This document shows, in pieces, positions 44,703 through 54,159 of a DNA stretch of 64,000 nt. The notes below the pieces were generated by a model. It was given only the letters and a program-made list of their open reading frames with translations, searched no databases and was not told the DNA's origin. The stretch spans positions 192,001 to 256,000 of the forward strand of contig NZ_CP067422.1 in the NCBI RefSeq assembly GCF_016653635.2. Reading direction: 5' to 3'. Made by a program: the position numbers and the translations under genes. The stretch comes from Skermanella sp. TT6 (GTDB taxonomy: Bacteria > Pseudomonadota > Alphaproteobacteria > Azospirillales > Azospirillaceae). Each line of letters opens with the position of its first letter. Within the stretch, counting starts at the first letter, position 1.

Positions 44703-45725
44703 ATGACCCGCAGGATCGGTCGCCGGCTCGTGCTCGCCGGCGCCTTCGCGGCCACCCTGACCGCCACGGCCCTGACCTCGGCGGCCTTCGCCCCGGCGGC
44801 CCATGCCGCGGAGACCCGCATGGGCGTGGTCGTCAAGATCGGCGGCATTCCCTGGTTCAACGCCATGGAGGCGGGCATCAGGCAGCGCGCCAAGGAGCTG
44901 GGGGTGAACGCCTTCATGGTCGGCCCGACCAGCGCCGACCCGGCGCTCCAGGTCCGCGCGGTCGAGGACCTGATCGCCCAGCGCGTCGACGTGATCGGCG
45001 TGGTGCCGAACGACGCCGAGGTGCTGGAACCCGTGCTCCAGCGCGCCCGGGACGCCGGCATCAAGGTGATCACCCATGAATCGCCCAAGCAGAAGAACGC
45101 CGACTGGAACTTCGAGCTGGCCTCGGTCGAGGGCTTCGGCGACGCCTACGGCAAGATGCTGGCCGACCGGCTGGGCGGGAAGGGCAAGTACGCGGTCTTC
45201 GTCGGCTCGCTCACCGTGCCGCTCCACAACGCCTGGGCCGACGCCGCCATCGCCTACATCAAGCAGAACCATCCGGAGATGGAGCTGGTCGGGGAGCGCT
45301 ACGGCGTCGCCGAGAACGTGGACGAGTCCCGGCGGACCGCGCTCGACCTGATGCGCGCCCATCCCGACCTGAAGGGCTTCCTCGCCTTCGGCAGCCAGGG
45401 CCCGATCGGCGCCGCCCGCGCCGTCAACGAGCGCCGCAAGGGCGGCGAGGTGGCCGTGCTCGGCCCGTTCTCGCCGGGGCAGGGGCGCCGCCTGGTCCAT
45501 GACGACGTCCTGACCGGCGGCTTCATGTGGAACCCGATGGAGGCCGGCAAGGTCTTCGTGACCCTGGGCGACATGCTGGCCAAGGGGCAGGAGATCGAGG
45601 ACGGGATGGAGATCCCCGGGCTGGGCAAGGTCAATCCCGACTTCGCCGAGCGCAACATCATCGTCGACCAGCTCGTCGAGCTGAACAAGGACACGGTCGA
45701 CGAGCTGGCCGAACTCGGCCTCTGA
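44703..45725 (+). CDS. Sugar ABC transporter, periplasmic binding protein
   Basis: 340 residues. A Sec or Tat signal (TRRIGRRLVLAGAF) with cleavage near AHAAE at 38 is followed by a type I periplasmic-binding fold of the ribose/rhamnose/AI-2 group (GIPWFNAMEAGIRQRAKELG, DLIAQRVDVIGVVPNDAEVLEP, GFLAFGSQGPIGAARAV). RBS AGGAGGAAAC is strong; the frame is open upstream to 44637 but overlaps the operator. It delivers the sugar to the two permeases encoded downstream. Confidence 0.9.
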   Translation: MTRRIGRRLVLAGAFAATLTATALTSAAFAPAAHAAETRMGVVVKIGGIPWFNAMEAGIRQRAKELGVNAFMVGPTSADPALQVRAVEDLIAQRVDVIGVVPNDAEVLEPVLQRARDAGIKVITHESPKQKNADWNFELASVEGFGDAYGKMLADRLGGKGKYAVFVGSLTVPLHNAWADAAIAYIKQNHPEMELVGERYGVAENVDESRRTALDLMRAHPDLKGFLAFGSQGPIGAARAVNERRKGGEVAVLGPFSPGQGRRLVHDDVLTGGFMWNPMEAGKVFVTLGDMLAKGQEIEDGMEIPGLGKVNPDFAERNIIVDQLVELNKDTVDELAELGL

Positions 45726-45741
45726 ACCCTCTGGATTGGCA

Positions 45742-47223
45742 ATGCTTCTTCGACTTGAGAAGGTGTCGAAGGTGTTCGGCGGCGTGAAGGCGCTGCAGGA
45801 CGTCTCCTTCGACGTGGCGGCCGGCGAGGTCCTGTGCCTCGCCGGGGAGAACGGGTGCGGCAAGAGCACGCTGATCAAGATCGTCAGCGGCGTCTACCGC
45901 CCCGAACCGGGCGCCACCCTGCTGTTCGACGGCAAGCCGATGGACGGCCTGACCCCGGGGCAGGCCCGCGCGCTCGGCATCCAGGTGATCTGGCAGGACC
46001 TGGCCCTGTTCCCCGAGATGTCGGTGGCGGAGAACATCGCCTTCGAACGCAACCTCGGCGGCGGGCCGCGGCTGGTGAACTACGCGGCGATGCGCGAGGC
46101 CGCGGCCGGCATCCTGGCCCGGCTGGGCGTGACGCTCGACCTGGACCGTCCCTTGCGCGAGCTGTCGATCGCCCAGCGGCAGGTGGTCGCGATCTGCCGG
46201 GCGCTGATCGCGGACGCCCGGCTGGTCTTCATGGACGAGCCGACCGCCTCCCTCAGCCAGGCGGAGACCGACGCCCTTCTGACGATCGTCCGCCGGCTGT
46301 CGGCCGACGGCATCGCCGTCGTGTTCGTCAGCCACCGGCTGGCCGAGGTGCTGGAGGTCTGCAGCCGGGTCACCGTGCTGCGCGACGGCCGCAACGTCGG
46401 CACCTTCCCGACCGAGGGCATGACCCAGACCCGACTGACCGAGCTGATGACCGGCCAGACCTTCGACCAGGCGGTGCGCGCCGCCGACCGTTCCGCGGCG
46501 CCTGCCGTGCTGGAGGTGGCGGGGCTGACCCGGCGCGGCGAGTACCAGGACGTCTCCCTCACGGTCCGCCGGGGCGAGGTCGTCGGCATCACCGGTCGCC
46601 TGGGTGCCGGCCGGACCGAGCTGGCGCTGTCGCTGTTCGGCATGACCCGGCCCGACGCCGGGGAGATCCGGCTGGACGGCAAGCCGCTCCGCCTGCGCTC
46701 CAACCGCGACGCCATCGCGGCCGGCATCGCTTATGTGTCGGAGGACCGGCTGTCGCTCGGCCTCGTCCAGCCCCAGTCGATCGCCGACAACACGGCGCTG
46801 CCGGTGCTCGACCGGCTGCTGGGCGCCGGCGGCCTGCTGTCGGACCGGAAGAAGTCGGCCCTGGTGTCGGACTGGGTCCGGCGGCTGGCGGTCAAGATCG
46901 GCCGTCCGGAGGACGCCGTCTCCACCCTGTCCGGCGGCAACCAGCAGCGCATCGTGCTGGCGAAGTGGCTGGCGACCGAGCCCAAGGTGCTGATCCTGGA
47001 CTCTCCCACGGTCGGCGTCGATGTCGGCGCCCGCGCCGGGATCTTCTCGATCGTCCACAAGCTCGCCGAGGAGGGCATGGCCATCATCCTGATCTCCGAC
47101 GAGATACCCGAGGTCTATTTCAACTGCGACCGCATCCTGCACATGCGCGACGGGCGCCTGATCGACGAATACCTGCCGGGGGCGGTCCCGATCGACCGGA
47201 TCGAGAGCCACGTCCATGCATAG
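45742..47223 (+). CDS. Sugar ABC transporter, tandem ATPase
   Basis: 493 residues with two nucleotide-binding domains, as in RbsA/XylG. The first has Walker A GENGCGKS and Walker B LVFMDEPTAS. The second has LGAGRTEL in place of Walker A, as is usual for this family, and LSGGNQQRIVLAKWLA followed by LILDSPTVGVD. ATG at 45742 is preferred to a TTG two codons earlier. The end overlaps the first permease by 8 bp. Confidence 0.92.
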   Translation: MLLRLEKVSKVFGGVKALQDVSFDVAAGEVLCLAGENGCGKSTLIKIVSGVYRPEPGATLLFDGKPMDGLTPGQARALGIQVIWQDLALFPEMSVAENIAFERNLGGGPRLVNYAAMREAAAGILARLGVTLDLDRPLRELSIAQRQVVAICRALIADARLVFMDEPTASLSQAETDALLTIVRRLSADGIAVVFVSHRLAEVLEVCSRVTVLRDGRNVGTFPTEGMTQTRLTELMTGQTFDQAVRAADRSAAPAVLEVAGLTRRGEYQDVSLTVRRGEVVGITGRLGAGRTELALSLFGMTRPDAGEIRLDGKPLRLRSNRDAIAAGIAYVSEDRLSLGLVQPQSIADNTALPVLDRLLGAGGLLSDRKKSALVSDWVRRLAVKIGRPEDAVSTLSGGNQQRIVLAKWLATEPKVLILDSPTVGVDVGARAGIFSIVHKLAEEGMAIILISDEIPEVYFNCDRILHMRDGRLIDEYLPGAVPIDRIESHVHA

Positions 47224-48226
47224 GTTCCGCTTGCCCCATATCGGCACGACCGAACGCTGGTTGATGGCCGTGATCGCCGCGATGTGCCTGTTCCTGGCGC
47301 TCACCACCGACAGCTTCTTCACTCTGGTCAACCTGTTCGACCTGCTCAACATCAGTGCCGTCAACGTGATCTTCGCGGCCGGCCTGCTGGTGGTGCTGAT
47401 CGCGGGCGGCATCGACATCTCGTTCGCGGTCGCGGCGTCCGTGGTCCAGTACCTGACCGCCATCACGGTGGAGCAGTTCGGCGGCGGCAACTGGGCCGTC
47501 GGGTTCCTGGTCGCGTCGTTCTACGGCTTCGCGCTGGGCGCGCTGAACGCGACCCTGATCTGGCGGTTCCGGATCATCTCGATCGTCGTGACCATCGCGA
47601 CCTTCAACCTGTTCTTCGGCGCACTGATGTTCTTCACCCAGGGCGTCTCGATCTACGACCTGCCGGACTGGTGGCTGGACCGCATCATCCTGGTCGAGTT
47701 CGACACCGCCATCGGCTTCGCCGAGCTGACCCTGCCGGTCGCGGTGATGATCGTGGTGGTCGCCGCCACCTGGTTCCTGATCCGCCGGACCACGCCGGGC
47801 CGCCAGCTCTACGCCATGGGCGACAATCCGGAAGGCGCGAAGCGGGTCGGCATCAACATCGCCGGCATGCATTACCTGGCCTATGGCTGGCTGGGCGTGA
47901 CCGCCGGCATCGCCGGGCTGATGCAGGCCCACTACGCGCAGGAGGTCGTGCCCAACGCCCTCTACGGCCGCGAGCTGGACGTGCTGGCCGCCGTGGTGCT
48001 GGGGGGAGCGCGGCTCGGCGGCGGGCGCGGCACGCTGCTGGGCGCGATCCTGGGCGTGGCGCTGGTCGCCATCACCCAGAACGGGCTGAACCTGCTGGGC
48101 GTCTCGCCCTATGCCTTCAAGATGATCGTCGGCGCCGTGATCCTGGCCGCGATCACCCTGTCGGGCAGCGGCATGACGGCCCTGCTCGGCAGCTTCCGCA
48201 CCCGTCCGGAAAGGGCCGTGCCATGA
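47216..48226 (+). CDS. Sugar ABC transporter permease 1
   Basis: 336 residues, hydrophobic, with about 9-10 membrane segments of the BPD_transp_2 family. The AGGIDISFAVAASV and AVVLGGARLGGGRGTLLGA motifs are typical (substrate-selective pore and ATPase contact). It overlaps the ATPase by 8 bp and the next permease by 4 bp (ATGA), so it is translated as part of one unit. Confidence 0.92.
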   Translation: MHRFRLPHIGTTERWLMAVIAAMCLFLALTTDSFFTLVNLFDLLNISAVNVIFAAGLLVVLIAGGIDISFAVAASVVQYLTAITVEQFGGGNWAVGFLVASFYGFALGALNATLIWRFRIISIVVTIATFNLFFGALMFFTQGVSIYDLPDWWLDRIILVEFDTAIGFAELTLPVAVMIVVVAATWFLIRRTTPGRQLYAMGDNPEGAKRVGINIAGMHYLAYGWLGVTAGIAGLMQAHYAQEVVPNALYGRELDVLAAVVLGGARLGGGRGTLLGAILGVALVAITQNGLNLLGVSPYAFKMIVGAVILAAITLSGSGMTALLGSFRTRPERAVP

Positions 48227-49248
48227 GCCGTACCGGCGTGACCGACCGGGCGCCCCGCGCGCCGTCCCTGGGCAGCCGCCTCGCGGCCCTGGGCTCGGCC
48301 GGAGAGGTCGGCGGGCTGCTGCTGTTCCTGGCCCTCGTGGTCCTGGGCTTCAGCCTGGCGACCGACCGCTTCCTGACGGTGCCGACCTTCGCCTCGATCG
48401 CCTTCCAGTTGCCCGAGCTGGGTCTGCTGACCCTGGCGATGCTGATCCCGATCCTGTCCGGCGGGCTGAACCTGGCGATCACCTTCACCGCCAACATCTC
48501 CGGCCTGGTGCTGGCCTGGGTGCTCCAGGCGAACGGCGGGGCCGAGGCCGGCATGGCGGTCTTCCTGATGGGAGCCCTCGCCGCAGTCGCGGTCGGGGCG
48601 CTGGTCGGCTGGGTCATGGGGGCGATCATCGCCTATACCGGCGCGCACCCGATCCTGGTGTCGCTCAGCATGATGATCTTCCTGCGCGGCCTGGGCGAGT
48701 TCCTGACCCGGGGCGGCGACATCTCCGGCTTTCCGGAGTTCGTCCGGGCGATCGGCCACGGCTGGTTCCTGGGCATCCCCGTGCCCCTGTGGCTGCTGAT
48801 CGGCTGCGTCGCCCTGTGGCACCTGCTGCTGAGCCGCACCCGCCTGGGCCTGACCATCTACATGGCCGGGTCGAACATCGAGGCGACCCGCTATTCCGGC
48901 ATCGACACCCGCCGCACGCTGATGCTGGTCTATACCCTGTCCGGCGTGATGTGCGGCATCGCCGGCGTGCTGATGCTGGCCCGCTTCAACTCGGTCCGCG
49001 TCGGCCACGGCGAGGCCTACCTGCTGATCACGGTGCTGGCCTGCTTCCTGGGCCGGGTCGATCCGTTCGGCGGCTTCGGCCGCGCGCTGCCCGTGGCGCT
49101 GGCGCTGCTGATCCTCCAGGTGATCGCGTCCGGCCTGAACCTGCTGGGCGCCAACCAGCACCTGGCGACCGCCCTGTGGGGCGCCTTCCTGATCCTGGTC
49201 ATGGTGATCCGCTACCTGTGGGCCGGCCGGTCCGCGCGGCGGCCCTGA
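48223..49248 (+). CDS. Sugar ABC transporter permease 2
   Basis: 341 residues of the same family as permease 1 but diverged (ILSGGLNLAITFTANISG, AYLLITVLACFLGRVDPFGGFG). Two different permeases suggest a heterodimeric channel, as in rhamnose and AI-2 importers. The ATG overlaps the stop of permease 1. An isomerase gene follows 47 bp later. Confidence 0.92.
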   Translation: MSRTGVTDRAPRAPSLGSRLAALGSAGEVGGLLLFLALVVLGFSLATDRFLTVPTFASIAFQLPELGLLTLAMLIPILSGGLNLAITFTANISGLVLAWVLQANGGAEAGMAVFLMGALAAVAVGALVGWVMGAIIAYTGAHPILVSLSMMIFLRGLGEFLTRGGDISGFPEFVRAIGHGWFLGIPVPLWLLIGCVALWHLLLSRTRLGLTIYMAGSNIEATRYSGIDTRRTLMLVYTLSGVMCGIAGVLMLARFNSVRVGHGEAYLLITVLACFLGRVDPFGGFGRALPVALALLILQVIASGLNLLGANQHLATALWGAFLILVMVIRYLWAGRSARRP

Positions 49249-49295
49249 CCTTTTCCCGATACATTCCCCCCGATACCTTCTCCAAGGAGACCGAC

Positions 49296-50144
49296 ATGCA
49301 AGGATTCGGCGTTCACACCAGCCTCTGGTCCCTCGACTGGACCCGCAAGGCCGCCGAACTGGCGATCCCGGAGGCCAAGCGCTACGGCCTGGCCTTCGTC
49401 GAGATCGCGCTGCTCGACCCGCCCGCCGTCGATGCCGAGCACACCCGCAAGCTGCTGGACCAGCACGAGCTGACGGCGGTCTGCTCGCTGGGCCTGCCCG
49501 ACGACAGCCGGCCGACCAACAATCCCGGCAAGGCGCTGGAATTCCTGACCATGGCGCTGGACAAGACCGCCGCCACGGGCGCCAAGGCGCTGAGCGGCGT
49601 GATCTACGGCTCGATCGGCGAGCGCACCGGCAAGCCGCCGACCCAGGCCGAACTGGACGCGGTGGCCTCGGTGATGGAGAAGGCGGCGGCCCACGCCCGC
49701 AAGCTGGGCCTGGAGCTGGGCCTGGAGGCGGTCAACCGCTACGAGAACCACATGCTCAACACGGCGGACCAGACCGTCTCCCTGCTGGAGCGGATCGGCG
49801 CCCCCAACGTGTTCGTCCACCTCGACACCTACCACATGAACATCGAGGAGAAGGGCGTCGCCAACGGCATCCTGCGCGCCCGCGAGCACCTGAAATACAT
49901 CCACCTGTCCGAGAGCGACCGCGGCGTGCCCGGCACCGGCACGGTCGCCTGGGACGAGGTGTTCGGCGCGCTCGCCGCGATCGGCTTCAAGGGCGGCATG
50001 GCCATGGAGAGCTTCATCGAGCTGCCCCCGCAGATCGCCACCGCCCTGTCGGTCTGGCGCCCCGTCGCCCGCGACCGCGAGGAAGTGCTTGCCGACGGCC
50101 TGCCGTTCCTCCGCAACAAGGCCCGGCAGTACGGGCTGATCTAG
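49296..50144 (+). CDS. Sugar isomerase/epimerase, D-tagatose 3-epimerase-like
   Basis: 282 residues with a xylose-isomerase-like TIM barrel. Metal-binding and catalytic segments include ELGLEAVNRYENHMLNTA, VFVHLDTYHMNIEEKG, YIHLSESDRGVPGTGTVAW and GGMAMESFIE. The RYENH and HxSESDRGxPG elements are those of D-tagatose/D-psicose 3-epimerases. It would convert the imported ketose before phosphorylation by the FGGY kinases. RBS AAGGAGA. It is the last gene of the transporter operon; a REP pair follows. Confidence 0.88.
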   Translation: MQGFGVHTSLWSLDWTRKAAELAIPEAKRYGLAFVEIALLDPPAVDAEHTRKLLDQHELTAVCSLGLPDDSRPTNNPGKALEFLTMALDKTAATGAKALSGVIYGSIGERTGKPPTQAELDAVASVMEKAAAHARKLGLELGLEAVNRYENHMLNTADQTVSLLERIGAPNVFVHLDTYHMNIEEKGVANGILRAREHLKYIHLSESDRGVPGTGTVAWDEVFGALAAIGFKGGMAMESFIELPPQIATALSVWRPVARDREEVLADGLPFLRNKARQYGLI

Positions 50145-50535
50145 AGCTGTGCCCGATCTGGTCGATCCGCTCCCGGGGCAGCCGAACCGATGCGTTGCGC
50201 CATGGGCGCAACCTACGATCGTCGGCCGGCATCACATCGAATCGTAGGTTGCGCCCATGGCGCAACACGGTGCTGCGGGGACTTTCGTTTTGCACAGTTG
50301 GGTGAGTGCTTCGCTTTCCGTCATGCGCGGGCTTGACCCGCGCATCCACGCGCAAGGCTCCGATTGGAGAGGAAGAGGCTCGTGCGGATAGCCATGGAAT
50401 GCCTCCAGCTGAAATACATGACGATTGCATATCCCGGACTCCTGAAGGACAATGGAATAGAGGACCATTCCCTCCTCCATCCTGTTTCGCATGGACAGAT
50501 CGGTATAGACTGATCGGCAAAACAGGGAGGGAACC
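50145..50535. other. 390-bp gap with REP pair and a second repeat type
   Basis: Besides the REP pair, the gap contains one copy of the other repeat family (CGTCATGCGCGGGCTTGACC, about 50319-50346). The last 100 bp before 50536 are AT-richer and probably hold the promoter of the DUF2270 gene. No further gene is visible. Confidence 0.65.
50194..50266. repeat. REP pair after the epimerase gene
   Basis: Hairpins at 50194-50212 (followed by CTAC) and 50248-50266 (preceded by GTAG), inverted. The spacer is 35 bp, shorter than in the other complete pairs. Confidence 0.88.
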
Positions 50536-51282
50536 GTGGCCGACGTTGGGATGCAGACCAAGCCTCTGGCCGAACCGCCGCCGGAGCCGCCGCCCAGGCC
50601 AGCCCCCTTCAGCGCGGCGGAGATCGGGGCGCTGGCGCATCTCTACCGGGGGGAGCTTTACCGCAGCACGGTCTGGCGGACGCGGCTGGACGCCACCACC
50701 AACTGGGCGGTGGTGACCACCGGGATCGCGCTGACGCTGACCTACAGCAGCGCCTCGGCGACGCCGCTGCCGCTGGTCCTGGTGGGGCTGCTGGTGGCGG
50801 TGTTCCTCTATATCGAGGCGCGGCGCTACCGCTTCTTCGATTTCTGGCGGATCCGCGCCCATGTGCTGGAGGTCAATTTCTTCGGCCCGATCCTGCGCGG
50901 GCAGGGCGTGCGGACCGACAACGGCTGGAACGAGATCCTGTACCAGGATTACCGGCACCCCAACCTGCACATCACCTTCCTGGAGGCGGTCGGCCGGCGC
51001 CTGCGCCGCAACTACGGCTGGATCTTCATGATCCAGGTCGTGGCCTATGTCGGCAAGCTGCTGATCCATCCCATGCCGATCGGCCGCCTGGACGAGCTGT
51101 TCGTCCGCGCCACCATCGGGCCGCTGCCCGGTCAGGTCGTCCTGCTCGCCGGCCTCCTCTTCCATGCCGGCTGGATCGCCATCGCCATCCACACGTCGCG
51201 GAGCCGGCGCGGGGCCGACCGCGTCCACCGGCCGCGCCCGCCGGTCGACCGCATCCTCCAGCTCGCCCGCGGCACCGACTGA
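50536..51282 (+). CDS. DUF2270 membrane protein
   Basis: 248 residues starting at GTG behind CAGGGAGGGAACC. A proline-rich N-terminal tail is followed by a conserved region (HLYRGELYRSTVWRTRLDATTNWAV, FLYIEARRYRFFDFWRIRAHVLE, NFFGPILRG) and two or three pairs of membrane segments. This matches DUF2270 integral membrane proteins, whose function is unknown. It stands alone between the repeat gap and a convergent transporter gene. Confidence 0.82.
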   Translation: MADVGMQTKPLAEPPPEPPPRPAPFSAAEIGALAHLYRGELYRSTVWRTRLDATTNWAVVTTGIALTLTYSSASATPLPLVLVGLLVAVFLYIEARRYRFFDFWRIRAHVLEVNFFGPILRGQGVRTDNGWNEILYQDYRHPNLHITFLEAVGRRLRRNYGWIFMIQVVAYVGKLLIHPMPIGRLDELFVRATIGPLPGQVVLLAGLLFHAGWIAIAIHTSRSRRGADRVHRPRPPVDRILQLARGTD

Positions 51283-51307
51283 CCGGGCGGCCCCGGCAGG
51301 CTCCGCG

Positions 51308-52177
51308 TCAGAGCCGGCCGGGACGCAGGTAGACGAACCAGTAGACCAGCGCCACGAGCATTCCGCCGCCGACCACGTTCCCGGCGGTCACCGAGACCAG
51401 GACCCGCAGGAAGCTCCACACCGTGACGTCGGCGGGCTCCCGGTCGATCAGGGTCCAGAAATCCGGCTGCGCCATGACGTCGATCAGCACCGCGCACGGC
51501 AGATAGAACATGACGGCGATCGCGTGCTCGAATTCGAGCACGTAGAACGCGGCGACCGGCAGCACCAGCGCCATGATGCGATCCGCCGTGGTGCGGGCGC
51601 TGTAGGTGAGCCAGACGCCCAGGCAAAGCAGGGTGTTGCCCAGGACGCCCAGCACGAACCCGTCGAACAGACCCAGGCCGTCGATCTGGGCGGCCGTGCC
51701 CAGCAGCCCGGCACCGACGCTGCCCTCCATCCGGGCATGCTGGCCGGCCAGAATCAGGAGCGTCGCGGTCGAGACCGTGCCGACGAGATTGCCGACGAAG
51801 ACGATGCCCCAGGCCCGCAGCAGCCGGGCGGTCGTCAGGCGTCCGTGCGCCCAGGCCATGACCATCAGGTTGTTCGTGGTGAACAGCTCCGCTCCGCCGA
51901 CGATCGCGAGGACGTAGGCCAGCGAGAACGTCACCCCGCCGGCCAGCTTCACGAGCCCGGGGGTGGAGGAGGTCCCGGCGCCCGCGGTCACCGCGGCGGC
52001 GAACGTGGCCCCGAAGGCGACGAAGGCGCCGGCCAGGATACCCAGCACGAGGAGGCTGAGCGAGTCCTGTTCCGCTTTCTCGACGCCGACCCGCTCGGCC
52101 CGTTTCGCCATCTCCTTCGGCAAGAGGGCGTCGATCTGACGTGGCGCGACGCGCCCGTCGCGCTGCCCGAACTCCAT
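51308..52177 (-). CDS. Formate/nitrite transporter (FNT) family channel
   Basis: 289 residues with six membrane segments. FNT features include LAGAFVAFGATFAAAVT, AELFTTNNLMVMAWAHGR (between the half-helices), GNLVGTVSTATL, and TAGNVVGGGMLVALVYWFVY near the end. FNT proteins pass small monovalent anions such as formate, nitrite or hydrosulfide. A GGAGAG site precedes the ATG. It lies downstream of two universal stress proteins on the same strand. The substrate cannot be told. Confidence 0.88.
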   Translation of the reverse strand: MEFGQRDGRVAPRQIDALLPKEMAKRAERVGVEKAEQDSLSLLVLGILAGAFVAFGATFAAAVTAGAGTSSTPGLVKLAGGVTFSLAYVLAIVGGAELFTTNNLMVMAWAHGRLTTARLLRAWGIVFVGNLVGTVSTATLLILAGQHARMEGSVGAGLLGTAAQIDGLGLFDGFVLGVLGNTLLCLGVWLTYSARTTADRIMALVLPVAAFYVLEFEHAIAVMFYLPCAVLIDVMAQPDFWTLIDREPADVTVWSFLRVLVSVTAGNVVGGGMLVALVYWFVYLRPGRL

Positions 52178-52243
52178 GGAAGACTCTCCGGATCATCGCT
52201 TCTCGGGCCGCCGCGGCGGCGCTTCGGCCGGCGGGGCGCCGGG

Positions 52244-53068
52244 TCAATGGGCCATCAGCACGGGCACGCCCATATGCCCCAGGATATGCCGCGTGGCGCC
52301 GCCCAGGATCCATTCGCTCAGCCACGACCGCCCATAAGCCCCCATGACGACCAGGTCGGCTCCCTCGCGGGCCGCAGCGGCCAGGATGGCGCTTCCCGCA
52401 TCGCTATCCTCGGCCCCGATCGGCTCGATGGAGACGGGAGCCCCGTGCGACGAGATCGCCCGCTTCAGGTCCAGCAAGGGCCACCGCGTGACGGAGGGGC
52501 AGGACGCGCGTCCCCGGCCCTGGAGAACGAGCACCCGCTCCGCGCGGTCGATGAACGGCAGGGCGCCGTGCAGGGCCGCGGCGGCCTGCCGGCTTCCGTT
52601 CCAGGCGACGACGATCGACCGGCCGACATGGTCGAACCGGCCGGCATTGGGGACGATCAGGACGGGACGGCCGCTCGACAGGACGCAGGTCTCGGGCACG
52701 TCGAAACCCACCTCGTCCGAGACCAGGTCCGTCTGCTCGACGACGGTGAGGTCGTGGTACCGGGCGGCCACGCTCAGCACCTCCGCCGCGTCGCCTTCCG
52801 CCACCTGCCAGTCGCAGGGCACTTCGGCGGCCTCCGCCAGGGCGCGGAACCGCCGCTCGGCCTCGGCGGCGAGCGCGTAGGACCGCTCGATCCGGGTGGC
52901 GGAAGCGCCGCCCTCGCCGGGGAACAGCAGCTTCAGCATCGACACGTCCCGCAGCGTCGAGAGCCCGGTCAGGCGGGCGCCATGGGCCTTCGCGATGGCC
53001 ACGGCGGTCGCCTCGTGCGGGGACGAGGTCTCCAGCGGTTTCACATGCACGAGAATGTTCCGGAACAT
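52244..53068 (-). CDS. Universal stress protein, tandem USP domains
   Basis: 274 residues with two USP folds. The first begins MFRNILVHVKP; the second begins RSIVVAWNGSRQAAAALHGAL near residue 150. The ATP-binding pattern G-2x-G-9x-G is visible in the second (GAYGRSWLSEWILGGATRHIL). The start at 53068 removes an upstream extension that overlaps the neighbouring gene. It lies between a second USP gene and the FNT channel gene. Confidence 0.88.
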   Translation of the reverse strand: MFRNILVHVKPLETSSPHEATAVAIAKAHGARLTGLSTLRDVSMLKLLFPGEGGASATRIERSYALAAEAERRFRALAEAAEVPCDWQVAEGDAAEVLSVAARYHDLTVVEQTDLVSDEVGFDVPETCVLSSGRPVLIVPNAGRFDHVGRSIVVAWNGSRQAAAALHGALPFIDRAERVLVLQGRGRASCPSVTRWPLLDLKRAISSHGAPVSIEPIGAEDSDAGSAILAAAAREGADLVVMGAYGRSWLSEWILGGATRHILGHMGVPVLMAH

Positions 53069-53117
53069 CCTGTCTTCCTTCCCTGGTTCGTTTCGATTCT
53101 TTCCGGCCGCGCGCGGC

Positions 53118-54008
53118 TCAGCCCGGCATGGGGACCGCACCGGCACCCTCCAGCGGCGTCGGTCCCTCCAGGGGAACCGTGAGCACGTCGCAGGGCATGT
53201 CGAGCAGGAGGCGCTCGGCCACGCTGCCGAGCAGCAGTCGCTCCATCGGTCCTCTGGTCCGCGTGCGCGTGCCGACCACGCCGAGATCGGCCCCGAAGGC
53301 TCCGGCCGCGTCGAGGATCGCCTGGGCGGGCGATCCCCGCTCGACGACCGGAAGGAAGCCGTTCGGGGCGAGCCCCGCCCGTCGGGCGATCCCGCGCAGG
53401 AGGCCTTCGCACGTCCGCGCCAGTTCGGCGCGATGCCGGTCGGCTGCCGCGGCGTCTCCCAACTGGCGAAGCCCGACGGAGTCGTCGGCCACATGCAGCG
53501 CGTACAGGGTCTGGCCGCCGGCCAGCCCGTGCGCCTGCTCCAGGATGCTCACCGCCTCCGCGGTCAGGTCCAGCGCCGCCAGGGTGCATCGGTAGTCTCC
53601 CGGGCCGGGACGCTTGACCACGAGTATCGGCGTGCTCGCGTTGCGGACCACGCGCTCCACCGTGGTGCCGACGAGGATGTCTTCCAGGATGGCGCGGCGG
53701 TGCGCGCCCAGCACGATCAGGTCGGCCTCCTCCTCCCGAGCCGCGGCGAGGATCTCCCGGAAGTCCAGGCCGCCGGAGACACGCATGTCGATGCGGTCGC
53801 GGGGAAGGGTGTCCAGCCGTGCCGCGGTGCTCTCCAGCGCACGGAGCGCCAGGCCACGTTCCTCGTCGAAGATCGGGGCGGGAAGCTCGTCGTCGACCAC
53901 GTTCAGCAGGACCAGGCGGGCTTCCATGCGGGCCGCCAGATATGCGGCTTGGACGACGGCGCGGTCGCTTCGGGGCGACAGATCGGATGCGGCGAGAATG
54001 ACTTTCAT
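53118..54008 (-). CDS. Universal stress protein, tandem USP domains
   Basis: 296 residues, two USP domains, starting MKVILAASDLSPRSDRAVVQAA. The first domain ends with LGAHRRAILEDILVGTTVERVVRNASTPILVVK, and the second with GTRTRTRGPMERLLLGSVAERLL. It is 49 bp upstream of the other USP gene, so they are likely co-transcribed. The ATP-site glycine pattern is only partly kept in the first domain. Role: general stress adaptation, mechanism unknown. Confidence 0.88.
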   Translation of the reverse strand: MKVILAASDLSPRSDRAVVQAAYLAARMEARLVLLNVVDDELPAPIFDEERGLALRALESTAARLDTLPRDRIDMRVSGGLDFREILAAAREEEADLIVLGAHRRAILEDILVGTTVERVVRNASTPILVVKRPGPGDYRCTLAALDLTAEAVSILEQAHGLAGGQTLYALHVADDSVGLRQLGDAAAADRHRAELARTCEGLLRGIARRAGLAPNGFLPVVERGSPAQAILDAAGAFGADLGVVGTRTRTRGPMERLLLGSVAERLLLDMPCDVLTVPLEGPTPLEGAGAVPMPG

Positions 54009-54159
54009 CGAGAGTGGCTCCGGCTGCCGGTATCGAGCGGGGCGTCATGACCTCAAGACATCAGCTTCCAGCTCTGCCGGCTTTGACATGGATCAAGGCA
54101 TTTCAAACCGGCTCTGTCACCATCGGTCGGCATGAACCAACCTGAACCCGCCCGGAACC

